Source of the DNA: Styela clava
Lineage: Eukaryota > Chordata > Ascidiacea > Stolidobranchia > Styelidae
Direction: 5' to 3'
DNA: 64,000 bases
Assembly (NCBI RefSeq): GCF_964204865.1
Contig: NC_135255.1
Coordinates: forward strand, 17,513,135 to 17,577,134
Shown: positions 16,551 to 30,568 of the stretch, in pieces
How positions within the stretch are numbered: position 1 is the stretch's first letter
Layout: the number at the start of each line of letters is the position of its first letter
Notes under the pieces: model-generated
The model's input: only the letters and a program-made list of their open reading frames with translations
Databases searched by the model: none
Told to the model about the DNA's origin: nothing
Program-made: the position numbers and the translations under genes

Positions 16551-17510
16551 TACGATTTATATAATGTTTGTCATGTTTCTCCTACTACTTTGTAAGGCAA
16601 AGCGAGTACTCACCCTCGTTCCGTGTCTTTTGGAATGGGCGCGGAGCGTCAGGCACGAAGACAGCTGCAAATCTTCCATACTGCTTCCACCGGAGTAACT
16701 TCGGAACGCACAACAATTTCACGAATTCTTTAAATGGAAGTTAGATGGGCATTGTGATGTCACAGAGCAGAGACTGCAATTAAAATGTATTTGGTTACAG
16801 GCGAAGAGAATCTGGAATTTCTTTAACCGGTTAACTGCAGCGTGACGTTTGACGTAATATTTATTGTTTTAGCTTATTACGTCGCAATGGTTACAAATTA
16901 ATTTCGAGTGATTTATCCTGGTATCTCTCAAAATTATTGACGAATCTAGATCGTTTTGTGATCCCTTGCTGCAAGAGATATGCAGCGTGCTTTGGACATA
17001 TGGAAGTATTTTCGTGAAACAGTTTCCGTTATTCAATGTCACTTATGTGACAAATTTACAGTGCCCAGTGTGCAAATTCTTCTTTGAGATATCATACGGA
17101 AAAACAGCATCAACTGCGCCACATGGAATAGACAATTTACGCTTTTACCGAAAACTGATTATGAATTTATCATTGTCCAATTTTCATAATCAGCAATCTT
17201 GGTACTTCAATTATTTTTCACCTCTATTGGGTCTCTACAAATACAGTTAGTGATATTCTTTTAAATGAAACGCTACAAGAGATAAATTTGCGAAGACGTA
17301 ATCATTTCTGACAAAATTGTACATTATAAAGATGATTTGTACCTGAGATGTCAGTCAACGGTTAAAATAAATCGTAACCTTCAACCATCCAGAATGGGTC
17401 CACCATTCCCAGCCCCACTAATTAGTATTGTAAGTGGAAACTTGATCACCGTCACCGGAACCGTTTTCATAAATTCCCAATACATTATTGCGTGAAAACA
17501 CCGACCATTT

Positions 17511-17702
17511 ATCGCTTCTTCGGCCTATTGGCTAAGATCAAGTGTAGTAACTGTTCTATTCAGATTAATACCTGAATCGTGGGGTACTCCCCCACTCTTG
17601 TATTAGTTTGATTTTTGCGACGACGAGAGCGAGGGTTCGGCTTGCCACTCCGCTCTCACCGGTCGGCTTGGCGTTGCACTACAGCCTTGACTGGCCCGTC
17701 AC
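17511..17702 (+). ncRNA. U2 snRNA, copy 3 (A96G type)
   Basis: Full U2 with G instead of A at position 96, four bases before the Sm site. Class 2 unit: CAAGAGATAA and CTTGATCACC upstream, AATGAAAG downstream. Confidence 0.95.
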
Positions 17703-18679
17703 TTTCCTATTCGGAAAGTTACGATTTATATAATGTTTGTCATGTTTCTCCTACTACTTTGTAAGGCAAAGCGAGTACTCACCCTCGTTCCGTGTCTTTT
17801 GGAATGGGCGCGGAGCGTCAGGCACGAAGACAGCTGCAAATCTTCCATACTGCTTCCACCGGAGTAACTTCGGAACGCACAACAATTTCACGAATTCTTT
17901 AAATGAAAGTTAGATGGGCATTGTGATGTCACAGAGCAGAGACTGCAATTAAAATGTATTTGGTTACAGGCGAAGAGAATCTGGAATTTCTTTAACCGGT
18001 TAACTGCAGCGTGACGTTTGACGTAATATTTATTGTTTTAGCTTATTACGTCGCAATGGTTACAAATTAATTTCGAGTGATTTATCCTGGTATCTCTCAA
18101 AATTATTGACGAATCTAGATCGTTTTGTGATCCCTTGCTGCAAGAGATATGCAGCGTGCTTTGGACATATGGAAGTATTTTCGTGAAACAGTTTCCGTTA
18201 TTCAATGTCACTTATGTGACAAATTTACAGTGCCCAGTGTGCAAATTCTTCTTTGAGATATCATACGGAAAAACAGCATCAACTGCGCCACATGGAATAG
18301 ACAATTTACGCTTTTACCGAAAACTGATTATGAATTTATCATTGTCCAATTTTCATAATCAGCAATCTTGGTACTTCAATTATTTTTCACCTCTATTGGG
18401 TCTCTACAAATACAGTTAGTGATATTCTTTTAAATGAAACGCTACAGGAAATAAATTTGCGAAGACGTAATCATTTCTGACAAAATTGTACATTATAAAG
18501 ATGATTTGTACCTGAGATGTCAGTCAACGGTTAAAATAAATCGTAACCTTCAACCATCCAGAATGGGTCCACCATTCCCAGCCCCACTAATTAGTATTGT
18601 AAGTGGAAACTTAATCACCGTCACCGGAACCGTTTTCATAAATTCCCAATACATTATTGCGTGAAAACACCGACCATTT

Positions 18680-18871
18680 ATCGCTTCTTCGGCCTATTGG
18701 CTAAGATCAAGTGTAGTAACTGTTCTATTCAGATTAATACCTGAATCGTGGGGTACTCCCCCACTCTTGTATTAATTTGATTTTTGCGACGACGAGAGCG
18801 AGGGTTCGGCTTGCCACTCCGCTCTCACCGGTCGGCTTGGCGTTGCACTACAGCCTTGACTGGCCCGTCAC
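18680..18871 (+). ncRNA. U2 snRNA, copy 4
   Basis: Consensus U2; class 3 unit (CAATCTTGG with CAGGAAATAA upstream). Confidence 0.95.
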
Positions 18872-19848
18872 TTTCCTATTCGGAAAGTTACGATTTATAT
18901 AATGTTTGTCATGTTTCTCCTACTACTTTGTAAGGCAAAGCGAGTACTCACCCTCGTTCCGTGTCTTTTGGAATGGGCGCGGAGCGTCAGGCACGAAGAC
19001 AGCTGCAAATCTTCCATACTGCTTCCACCGGAGTAACTTCGGAACGCACAACAATTTCACGAATTCTTTAAATGGAAGTTAGATGGGCATTGTGATGTCA
19101 CAGAGCAGAGACTGCAATTAAAATGTATTTGGTTACAGGCGAAGAGAATCTGGAATTTCTTTAACCGGTTAACTGCAGCGTGACGTTTGACGTAATATTT
19201 ATTGTTTTAGCTTATTACGTCGCAATGGTTACAAATTAATTTCGAGTGATTTATCCTGGTATCTCTCAAAATTATTGACGAATCTAGATCGTTTTGTGAT
19301 CCCTTGCTGCAAGAGATATGCAGCGTGCTTTGGACATATGGAAGTATTTTCGTGAAACAGTTTCCGTTATTCAATGTCACTTATGTGACAAATTTACAGT
19401 GCCCAGTGTGCAAATTCTTCTTTGAGATATCATACGGAAAAACAGCATCAACTGCGCCACATGGAATAGACAATTTACGCTTTTACCGAAAACTGATTAT
19501 GAATTTATCATTGTCCAATTTTCATAATCAGCAATCTTGGTACTTCAATTATTTTTCACCTCTATTGGGTCTCTACAAATACAGTTAGTGATATTCTTTT
19601 AAATGAAACGCTACAAGAGATAAATTTGCGAAGACGTAATCATTTCTGACAAAATTGTACATTATAAAGATGATTTGTACCTGAGATGTCAGTCAACGGT
19701 TAAAATAAATCGTAACCTTCAACCATCCAGAATGGGTCCACCATTCCCAGCCCCACTAATTAGTATTGTAAGTGGAAACTTAATCACCGTCACCGGAACC
19801 GTTTTCATAAATTCCCAATACATTATTGCGTGAAAACACCGACCATTT

Positions 19849-20040
19849 ATCGCTTCTTCGGCCTATTGGCTAAGATCAAGTGTAGTAACTGTTCTATTCA
19901 GATTAATACCTGAATCGTGGGGTACTCCCCCACTCTTGTATTAATTTGATTTTTGCGACGACGAGAGCGAGGGTTCGGCTTGCCACTCCGCTCTCACCGG
20001 TCGGCTTGGCGTTGCACTACAGCCTTGACTGGCCCGTCAC
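19849..20040 (+). ncRNA. U2 snRNA, copy 5
   Basis: Consensus U2; class 4 unit (CAAGAGATAA upstream but A at position 96). Confidence 0.95.
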
Positions 20041-21017
20041 TTTCCTATTCGGAAAGTTACGATTTATATAATGTTTGTCATGTTTCTCCTACTACTTTGT
20101 AAGGCAAAGCGAGTACTCACCCTCGTTCCGTGTCTTTTGGAATGGGCGCGGAGCGTCAGGCACGAAGACAGCTGCAAATCTTCCATACTGCTTCCACCGG
20201 AGTAACTTCGGAACGCACAACAATTTCACGAATTCTTTAAATGGAAGTTAGATGGGCATTGTGATGTCACAGAGCAGAGACTGCAATTAAAATGTATTTG
20301 GTTACAGGCGAAGAGAATCTGGAATTTCTTTAACCGGTTAACTGCAGCGTGACGTTTGACGTAATATTTATTGTTTTAGCTTATTACGTCGCAATGGTTA
20401 CAAATTAATTTCGAGTGATTTATCCTGGTATCTCTCAAAATTATTGACGAATCTAGATCGTTTTGTGATCCCTTGCTGCAAGAGATATGCAGCGTGCTTT
20501 GGACATATGGAAGTATTTTCGTGAAACAGTTTCCGTTATTCAATGTCACTTATGTGACAAATTTACAGTGCCCAGTGTGCAAATTCTTCTTTGAGATATC
20601 ATACGGAAAAACAGCATCAACTGCGCCACATGGAATAGACAATTTACGCTTTTACCGAAAACTGATTATGAATTTATCATTGTCCAATTTTCATAATCAG
20701 CAAACTTGGTACTTCAATTATTTTTCACCTCTATTGGGTCTCTACAAATACAGTTAGTGATATTCTTTTAAATGAAACGCTACAGGAAATAAATTTGCGA
20801 AGACGTAATCATTTCTGACAAAATTGTACATTATAAAGATGATTTGTACCTGAGATGTCAGTCAACGGTTAAAATAAATCGTAACCTTCAACCATCCAGA
20901 ATGGGTCCACCATTCCCAGCCCCACTAATTAGTATTGTAAGTGGAAACTTAATCACCGTCACCGGAACCGTTTTCATAAATTCCCAATACATTATTGCGT
21001 GAAAACACCGACCATTT

Positions 21018-21209
21018 ATCGCTTCTTCGGCCTATTGGCTAAGATCAAGTGTAGTAACTGTTCTATTCAGATTAATACCTGAATCGTGGGGTACTCCCCC
21101 ACTCTTGTATTAATTTGATTTTTGCGACGACGAGAGCGAGGGTTCGGCTTGCCACTCCGCTCTCACCGGTCGGCTTGGCGTTGCACTACAGCCTTGACTG
21201 GCCCGTCAC
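21018..21209 (+). ncRNA. U2 snRNA, copy 6
   Basis: Consensus U2; class 1 unit, opening the second four-unit block. Confidence 0.95.
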
Positions 21210-22186
21210 TTTCCTATTCGGAAAGTTACGATTTATATAATGTTTGTCATGTTTCTCCTACTACTTTGTAAGGCAAAGCGAGTACTCACCCTCGTTCCGT
21301 GTCTTTTGGAATGGGCGCGGAGCGTCAGGCACGAAGACAGCTGCAAATCTTCCATACTGCTTCCACCGGAGTAACTTCGGAACGCACAACAATTTCACGA
21401 ATTCTTTAAATGGAAGTTAGATGGGCATTGTGATGTCACAGAGCAGAGACTGCAATTAAAATGTATTTGGTTACAGGCGAAGAGAATCTGGAATTTCTTT
21501 AACCGGTTAACTGCAGCGTGACGTTTGACGTAATATTTATTGTTTTAGCTTATTACGTCGCAATGGTTACAAATTAATTTCGAGTGATTTATCCTGGTAT
21601 CTCTCAAAATTATTGACGAATCTAGATCGTTTTGTGATCCCTTGCTGCAAGAGATATGCAGCGTGCTTTGGACATATGGAAGTATTTTCGTGAAACAGTT
21701 TCCGTTATTCAATGTCACTTATGTGACAAATTTACAGTGCCCAGTGTGCAAATTCTTCTTTGAGATATCATACGGAAAAACAGCATCAACTGCGCCACAT
21801 GGAATAGACAATTTACGCTTTTACCGAAAACTGATTATGAATTTATCATTGTCCAATTTTCATAATCAGCAATCTTGGTACTTCAATTATTTTTCACCTC
21901 TATTGGGTCTCTACAAATACAGTTAGTGATATTCTTTTAAATGAAACGCTACAAGAGATAAATTTGCGAAGACGTAATCATTTCTGACAAAATTGTACAT
22001 TATAAAGATGATTTGTACCTGAGATGTCAGTCAACGGTTAAAATAAATCGTAACCTTCAACCATCCAGAATGGGTCCACCATTCCCAGCCCCACTAATTA
22101 GTATTGTAAGTGGAAACTTGATCACCGTCACCGGAACCGTTTTCATAAATTCCCAATACATTATTGCGTGAAAACACCGACCATTT

Positions 22187-22378
22187 ATCGCTTCTTCGGC
22201 CTATTGGCTAAGATCAAGTGTAGTAACTGTTCTATTCAGATTAATACCTGAATCGTGGGGTACTCCCCCACTCTTGTATTAGTTTGATTTTTGCGACGAC
22301 GAGAGCGAGGGTTCGGCTTGCCACTCCGCTCTCACCGGTCGGCTTGGCGTTGCACTACAGCCTTGACTGGCCCGTCAC
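22187..22378 (+). ncRNA. U2 snRNA, copy 7 (A96G type)
   Basis: A96G variant in a class 2 unit. Downstream hairpin is broken by C to A at 22,384, and a second private change (GTCACG for GTCATG) lies near 22,419. Confidence 0.95.
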
Positions 22379-23355
22379 TTTACTATTCGGAAAGTTACGA
22401 TTTATATAATGTTTGTCACGTTTCTCCTACTACTTTGTAAGGCAAAGCGAGTACTCACCCTCGTTCCGTGTCTTTTGGAATGGGCGCGGAGCGTCAGGCA
22501 CGAAGACAGCTGCAAATCTTCCATACTGCTTCCACCGGAGTAACTTCGGAACGCACAACAATTTCACGAATTCTTTAAATGAAAGTTAGATGGGCATTGT
22601 GATGTCACAGAGCAGAGACTGCAATTAAAATGTATTTGGTTACAGGCGAAGAGAATCTGGAATTTCTTTAACCGGTTAACTGCAGCGTGACGTTTGACGT
22701 AATATTTATTGTTTTAGCTTATTACGTCGCAATGGTTACAAATTAATTTCGAGTGATTTATCCTGGTATCTCTCAAAATTATTGACGAATCTAGATCGTT
22801 TTGTGATCCCTTGCTGCAAGAGATATGCAGCGTGCTTTGGACATATGGAAGTATTTTCGTGAAACAGTTTCCGTTATTCAATGTCACTTATGTGACAAAT
22901 TTACAGTGCCCAGTGTGCAAATTCTTCTTTGAGATATCATACGGAAAAACAGCATCAACTGAGCCACATGGAATAGACAATTTACGCTTTTACCGAAAAC
23001 TGATTATGAATTTATCATTGTCCAATTTTCATAATCAGCAATCTTGGTACTTCAATTATTTTTCACCTCTATTGGGTCTCTACAAATACAGTTAGTGATA
23101 TTCTTTTAAATGAAACGCTACAGGAAATAAATTTGCGAAGACGTAATCATTTCTGACAAAATTGTACATTATAAAGATGATTTGTACCTGAGATGTCAGT
23201 CAACGGTTAAAATAAATCGTAACCTTCAACCATCCAGAATGGGTCCACCATTCCCAGCCCCACTAATTAGTATTGTAAGTGGAAACTTAATCACCGTCAC
23301 CGGAACCGTTTTCATAAATTCCCAATACATTATTGCGTGAAAACACCGACCATTT

Positions 23356-23547
23356 ATCGCTTCTTCGGCCTATTGGCTAAGATCAAGTGTAGTAACTGTT
23401 CTATTCAGATTAATACCTGAATCGTGGGGTACTCCCCCACTCTTGTATTAATTTGATTTTTGCGACGACGAGAGCGAGGGTTCGGCTTGCCACTCCGCTC
23501 TCACCGGTCGGCTTGGCGTTGCACTACAGCCTTGACTGGCCCGTCAC
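23356..23547 (+). ncRNA. U2 snRNA, copy 8
   Basis: Consensus U2; class 3 unit. Its upstream spacer has a private GAGCC for GCGCC change near 22,962. Confidence 0.95.
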
Positions 23548-24524
23548 TTTCCTATTCGGAAAGTTACGATTTATATAATGTTTGTCATGTTTCTCCTACT
23601 ACTTTGTAAGGCAAAGCGAGTACTCACCCTCGTTCCGTGTCTTTTGGAATGGGCGCGGAGCGTCAGGCACGAAGACAGCTGCAAATCTTCCATACTGCTT
23701 CCACCGGAGTAACTTCGGAACGCACAACAATTTCACGAATTCTTTAAATGGAAGTTAGATGGGCATTGTGATGTCACAGAGCAGAGACTGCAATTAAAAT
23801 GTATTTGGTTACAGGCGAAGAGAATCTGGAATTTCTTTAACCGGTTAACTGCAGCGTGACGTTTGACGTAATATTTATTGTTTTAGCTTATTACGTCGCA
23901 ATGGTTACAAATTAATTTCGAGTGATTTATCCTGGTATCTCTCAAAATTATTGACGAATCTAGATCGTTTTGTGATCCCTTGCTGCAAGAGATATGCAGC
24001 GTGCTTTGGACATATGGAAGTATTTTCGTGAAACAGTTTCCGTTATTCAATGTCACTTATGTGACAAATTTACAGTGCCCAGTGTGCAAATTCTTCTTTG
24101 AGATATCATACGGAAAAACAGCATCAACTGCGCCACATGGAATAGACAATTTACGCTTTTACCGAAAACTGATTATGAATTTATCATTGTCCAATTTTCA
24201 TAATCAGCAATCTTGGTACTTCAATTATTTTTCACCTCTATTGGGTCTCTACAAATACAGTTAGTGATATTCTTTTAAATGAAACGCTACAAGAGATAAA
24301 TTTGCGAAGACGTAATCATTTCTGACAAAATTGTACATTATAAAGATGATTTGTACCTGAGATGTCAGTCAACGGTTAAAATAAATCGTAACCTTCAACC
24401 ATCCAGAATGGGTCCACCATTCCCAGCCCCACTAATTAGTATTGTAAGTGGAAACTTAATCACCGTCACCGGAACCGTTTTCATAAATTCCCAATACATT
24501 ATTGCGTGAAAACACCGACCATTT

Positions 24525-24716
24525 ATCGCTTCTTCGGCCTATTGGCTAAGATCAAGTGTAGTAACTGTTCTATTCAGATTAATACCTGAATCGTGGGGTA
24601 CTCCCCCACTCTTGTATTAATTTGATTTTTGCGACGACGAGAGCGAGGGTTCGGCTTGCCACTCCGCTCTCACCGGTCGGCTTGGCGTTGCACTACAGCC
24701 TTGACTGGCCCGTCAC
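24525..24716 (+). ncRNA. U2 snRNA, copy 9
   Basis: Consensus U2; class 4 unit, closing the second four-unit block. Confidence 0.95.
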
Positions 24717-25693
24717 TTTCCTATTCGGAAAGTTACGATTTATATAATGTTTGTCATGTTTCTCCTACTACTTTGTAAGGCAAAGCGAGTACTCACCCTC
24801 GTTCCGTGTCTTTTGGAATGGGCGCGGAGCGTCAGGCACGAAGACAGCTGCAAATCTTCCATACTGCTTCCACCGGAGTAACTTCGGAACGCACAACAAT
24901 TTCACGAATTCTTTAAATGGAAGTTAGATGGGCATTGTGATGTCACAGAGCAGAGACTGCAATTAAAATGTATTTGGTTACAGGCGAAGAGAATCTGGAA
25001 TTTCTTTAACCGGTTAACTGCAGCGTGACGTTTGACGTAATATTTATTGTTTTAGCTTATTACGTCGCAATGGTTACAAATTAATTTCGAGTGATTTATC
25101 CTGGTATCTCTCAAAATTATTGACGAATCTAGATCGTTTTGTGATCCCTTGCTGCAAGAGATATGCAGCGTGCTTTGGACATATGGAAGTATTTTCGTGA
25201 AACAGTTTCCGTTATTCAATGTCACTTATGTGACAAATTTACAGTGCCCAGTGTGCAAATTCTTCTTTGAGATATCATACGGAAAAACAGCATCAACTGC
25301 GCCACATGGAATAGACAATTTACGCTTTTACCGAAAACTGATTATGAATTTATCATTGTCCAATTTTCATAATCAGCAAACTTGGTACTTCAATTATTTT
25401 TCACCTCTATTGGGTCTCTACAAATACAGTTAGTGATATTCTTTTAAATGAAACGCTACAGGAAATAAATTTGCGAAGACGTAATCATTTCTGACAAAAT
25501 TGTACATTATAAAGATGATTTGTACCTGAGATGTCAGTCAACGGTTAAAATAAATCGTAACCTTCAACCATCCAGAATGGGTCCACCATTCCCAGCCCCA
25601 CTAATTAGTATTGTAAGTGGAAACTTAATCACCGTCACCGGAACCGTTTTCATAAATTCCCAATACATTATTGCGTGAAAACACCGACCATTT

Positions 25694-25885
25694 ATCGCTT
25701 CTTCGGCCTATTGGCTAAGATCAAGTGTAGTAACTGTTCTATTCAGATTAATACCTGAATCGTGGGGTACTCCCCCACTCTTGTATTAATTTGATTTTTG
25801 CGACGACGAGAGCGAGGGTTCGGCTTGCCACTCCGCTCTCACCGGTCGGCTTGGCGTTGCACTACAGCCTTGACTGGCCCGTCAC
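25694..25885 (+). ncRNA. U2 snRNA, copy 10
   Basis: Consensus U2; class 1 unit, opening the third four-unit block. Confidence 0.95.
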
Positions 25886-26869
25886 TTTCCTATTCGGAAA
25901 GTTACGATTTATATAATGTTTGTCATGTTTCTCCTACTACTTTGTAAGGCAAAGCGAGTACTCACCCTCGTTCCGTGTCTTTTGGAATGGGCGCGGAGCG
26001 TCAGGCACGAAGACAGCTGCAAATCTTCCATACTGCTTCCACCGGAGTAACTTCGGAACGCACAACAATTTCACGAATTCTTTAAATGGAAGTTAGATGG
26101 GCATTGTGATGTCACAGAGCAGAGACTGCAATTAAAATGTATTTGGTTACAGGCGAAGAGAATCTGGAATTTCTTTAACCGGTTAACTGCAGCGTGACGT
26201 TTGACGTAATATTTATTGTTTTAGCTTATTACGTCGCAATGGTTACAAATTAATTTCGAGTGATTTATCCTGGTATCTCTCAAAATTATTGACGAATCTA
26301 GATCGTTTTGTGATCCCTTGCTGCAAGAGATATGCAGCGTGCTTTGGACATATGGAAGTATTTTCGTGAAACAGTTTCCGTTATTCAATGTCACTTATGT
26401 GACAAATTTACAGTGCCCAGTGTGCAAATTCTTCTTTGAGATATCATACGGAAAAACAGCATCAACTGCGCCACATGGAATAGACAATTTACGCTTTTAC
26501 CGAAAACTGATTATGAATTATGAATTTATCATTGTCCAATTTTCATAATCAGCAATCTTGGTACTTCAATTATTTTTCACCTCTATTGGGTCTCTACAAA
26601 TACAGTTAGTGATATTCTTTTAAATGAAACGCTACAAGAGATAAATTTGCGAAGACGTAATCATTTCTGACAAAATTGTACATTATAAAGATGATTTGTA
26701 CCTGAGATGTCAGTCAACGGTTAAAATAAATCGTAACCTTCAACCATCCAGAATGGGTCCACCATTCCCAGCCCCACTAATTAGTATTGTAAGTGGAAAC
26801 TTGATCACCGTCACCGGAACCGTTTTCATAAATTCCCAATACATTATTGCGTGAAAACACCGACCATTT

Positions 26870-27061
26870 ATCGCTTCTTCGGCCTATTGGCTAAGATCAA
26901 GTGTAGTAACTGTTCTATTCAGATTAATACCTGAATCGTGGGGTACTCCCCCACTCTTGTATTAGTTTGATTTTTGCGACGACGAGAGCGAGGGTTCGGC
27001 TTGCCACTCCGCTCTCACCGGTCGGCTTGGCGTTGCACTACAGCCTTGACTGGCCCGTCAC
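26870..27061 (+). ncRNA. U2 snRNA, copy 11 (A96G type)
   Basis: A96G variant in a class 2 unit. The upstream spacer has a 7-bp tandem duplication (TGAATTA) at about 26,513, making the unit 1,176 bp. The 3' hairpin arm is changed to GGAAAAT. Confidence 0.95.
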
Positions 27062-28038
27062 TTTCCTATTCGGAAAATTACGATTTATATAATGTTTGTC
27101 ATGTTTCTCCTACTACTTTGTAAGGCAAAGCGAGTACTCACCCTCGTTCCGTGTCTTTTGGAATGGGCGCGGAGCGTCAGGCACGAAGACAGCTGCAAAT
27201 CTTCCATACTGCTTCCACCGGAGTAACTTCGGAACGCACAACAATTTCACGAATTCTTTAAATGAAAGTTAGATGGGCATTGTGATGTCACAGAGCAGAG
27301 ACTGCAATTAAAATGTATTTGGTTACAGGCGAAGAGAATCTGGAATTTCTTTAACCGGTTAACTGCAGCGTGACGTTTGACGTAATATTTATTGTTTTAG
27401 CTTATTACGTCGCAATGGTTACAAATTAATTTCGAGTGATTTATCCTGGTATCTCTCAAAATTATTGACGAATCTAGATCGTTTTGTGATCCCTTGCTGC
27501 AAGAGATATGCAGCGTGCTTTGGACATATGGAAGTATTTTCGTGAAACAGTTTCCGTTATTCAATGTCACTTATGTGACAAATTTACAGTGCCCAGTGTG
27601 CAAATTCTTCTTTGAGATATCATACGGAAAAACAGCATCAACTGCGCCACATGGAATAGACAATTTACGCTTTTACCGAAAACTGATTATGAATTTATCA
27701 TTGTCCAATTTTCATAATCAGCAATCTTGGTACTTCAATTATTTTTCACCTCTATTGGGTCTCTACAAATACAGTTAGTGATATTCTTTTAAATGAAACG
27801 CTACAGGAAATAAATTTGCGAAGACGTAATCATTTCTGACAAAATTGTAAATTATAAAGATGATTTGTACCTGAGATGTCAGTCAACGGTTAAAATAAAT
27901 CGTAACCTTCAACCATCCAGAATGGGTCCACCATTCCCAGCCCCACTAATTAGTATTGTAAGTGGAAACTTAATCACCGTCACCGGAACCGTTTTCATAA
28001 ATTCCCAATACATTATTGCGTGAAAACACCGACCATTT

Positions 28039-28230
28039 ATCGCTTCTTCGGCCTATTGGCTAAGATCAAGTGTAGTAACTGTTCTATTCAGATTAATACC
28101 TGAATCGTGGGGTACTCCCCCACTCTTGTATTAATTTGATTTTTGCGACGACGAGAGCGAGGGTTCGGCTTGCCACTCCGCTCTCACCGGTCGGCTTGGC
28201 GTTGCACTACAGCCTTGACTGGCCCGTCAC
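28039..28230 (+). ncRNA. U2 snRNA, copy 12
   Basis: Consensus U2; class 3 unit. Upstream spacer has TTGTAAATT for TTGTACATT near 27,850. Confidence 0.95.
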
Positions 28231-29207
28231 TTTCCTATTCGGAAAGTTACGATTTATATAATGTTTGTCATGTTTCTCCTACTACTTTGTAAGGCAAAGC
28301 GAGTACTCACCCTCGTTCCGTGTCTTTTGGAATGGGCGCGGAGCGTCAGGCACGAAGACAGCTGCAAATCTTCCATACTGCTTCCACCGGAGTAACTTCG
28401 GAACGCACAACAATTTCACGAATTCTTTAAATGGAAGTTAGATGGGCATTGTGATGTCACAGAGCAGAGACTGCAATTAAAATGTATTTGGTTACAGGCG
28501 AAGAGAATCTGGAATTTCTTTAACCGGTTAACTGCAGCGTGACGTTTGACGTAATATTTATTGTTTTAGCTTATTACGTCGCAATGGTTACAAATTAATT
28601 TCGAGTGATTTATCCTGGTATCTCTCAAAATTATTGACGAATCTAGATCGTTTTGTGATCCCTTGCTGCAAGAGATATGCAGCGTGCTTTGGACATATGG
28701 AAGTATTTTCGTGAAACAGTTTCCGTTATTCAATGTCACTTATGTGACAAATTTACAGTGCCCAGTGTGCAAATTCTTCTTTGAGATATCATACGGAAAA
28801 ACAGCATCAACTGCGCCACATGGAATAGACAATTTACGCTTTTACCGAAAACTGATTATGAATTTATCATTGTCCAATTTTCATAATCAGCAATCTTGGT
28901 ACTTCAATTATTTTTCACCTCTATTGGGTCTCTACAAATACAGTTAGTGATATTCTTTTAAATGAAACGCTACAAGAGATAAATTTGCGAAGACGTAATC
29001 ATTTCTGACAAAATTGTACATTATAAAGATGATTTGTACCTGAGATGTCAGTCAACGGTTAAAATAAATCGTAACCTTCAACCATCCAGAATGGGTCCAC
29101 CATTCCCAGCCCCACTAATTAGTATTGTAAGTGGAAACTTAATCACCGTCACCGGAACCGTTTTCATAAATTCCCAATACATTATTACGTGAAAACACCG
29201 ACCATTT

Positions 29208-29399
29208 ATCGCTTCTTCGGCCTATTGGCTAAGATCAAGTGTAGTAACTGTTCTATTCAGATTAATACCTGAATCGTGGGGTACTCCCCCACTCTTGTAT
29301 TAATTAGATTTTTGCGACGACGAGAGCGAGGGTTCGGCTTGCCACTCCGCTCTCACCGGTCGGCTTGGCGTTGCACTACAGCCTTGACTGGCCCGTCAC
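29208..29399 (+). ncRNA. U2 snRNA, copy 13 (T99A)
   Basis: Class 4 unit with T to A at position 99, directly before the Sm site (AATTAGATTTTT). The change also removes a chance stop, so a spurious 61-codon frame appears at 29,276. Upstream ATTATTACG for ATTATTGCG. Confidence 0.95.
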
Positions 29400-30376
29400 T
29401 TTCCTATTCGGAAAGTTACGATTTATATAATGTTTGTCATGTTTCTCCTACTACTTTGTAAGGCAAAGCGAGTACTCACCCTCGTTCCGTGTCTTTTGGA
29501 ATGGGCGCGGAGCGTCAGGCACGAAGACAGCTGCAAATCTTCCATACTGCTTCCACCGGAGTAACTTCGGAACGCACAACAATTTCACGAATTCTTTAAA
29601 TGGAAGTTAGATGGGCATTGTGATGTCACAGAGCAGAGACTGCAATTAAAATGTATTTGGTTACAGGCGAAGAGAATCTGGAATTTCTTTAACCGGTTAA
29701 CTGCAGCGTGACGTTTGACGTAATATTTATTGTTTTAGCTTATTACGTCGCAATGGTTACAAATTAATTTCGAGTGATTTATCCTGGTATCTCTCAAAAT
29801 TATTGACGAATCTAGATCGTTTTGTGATCCCTTGCTGCAAGAGATATGCAGCGTGCTTTGGACATATGGAAGTATTTTCGTGAAACAGTTTCCGTTATTC
29901 AATGTCACTTATGTGACAAATTTACAGTGCCCAGTGTGCAAATTCTTCTTTGAGATATCATACGGAAAAACAGCATCAACTGCGCCACATGGAATAGACA
30001 ATTTACGCTTTTACCGAAAACTGATTATGAATTTATCATTGTCCAATTTTCATAATCAGCAAACTTGGTACTTCAATTATTTTTCACCTCTATTGGGTCT
30101 CTACAAATACAGTTAGTGATATTCTTTTAAATGAAACGCTACAGGAAATAAATTTGCGAAGACGTAATCATTTCTGACAAAATTGTACATTATAAAGATG
30201 ATTTGTACCTGAGATGTCAGTCAACGGTTAAAATAAATCGTAACCTTCAACCATCCAGAATGGGTCCACCATTCCCAGCCCCACTAATTAGTATTGTAAG
30301 TGGAAACTTAATCACCGTCACCGGAACCGTTTTCATAAATTCCCAATACATTATTGCGTGAAAACACCGACCATTT

Positions 30377-30568
30377 ATCGCTTCTTCGGCCTATTGGCTA
30401 AGATCAAGTGTAGTAACTGTTCTATTCAGATTAATACCTGAATCGTGGGGTACTCCCCCACTCTTGTATTAATTTGATTTTTGCGACGACGAGAGCGAGG
30501 GTTCGGCTTGCCACTCCGCTCTCACCGGTCGGCTTGGCGTTGCACTACAGCCTTGACTGGCCCGTCAC
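30377..30568 (+). ncRNA. U2 snRNA, copy 14
   Basis: Consensus U2; class 1 unit, start of a shortened two-unit block. Confidence 0.95.

Noticed and set aside
29276-29461. 61-codon frame within U2 copy 13
   Set aside because: It lies inside the U2 RNA gene and exists only because the T99A change removes a stop.
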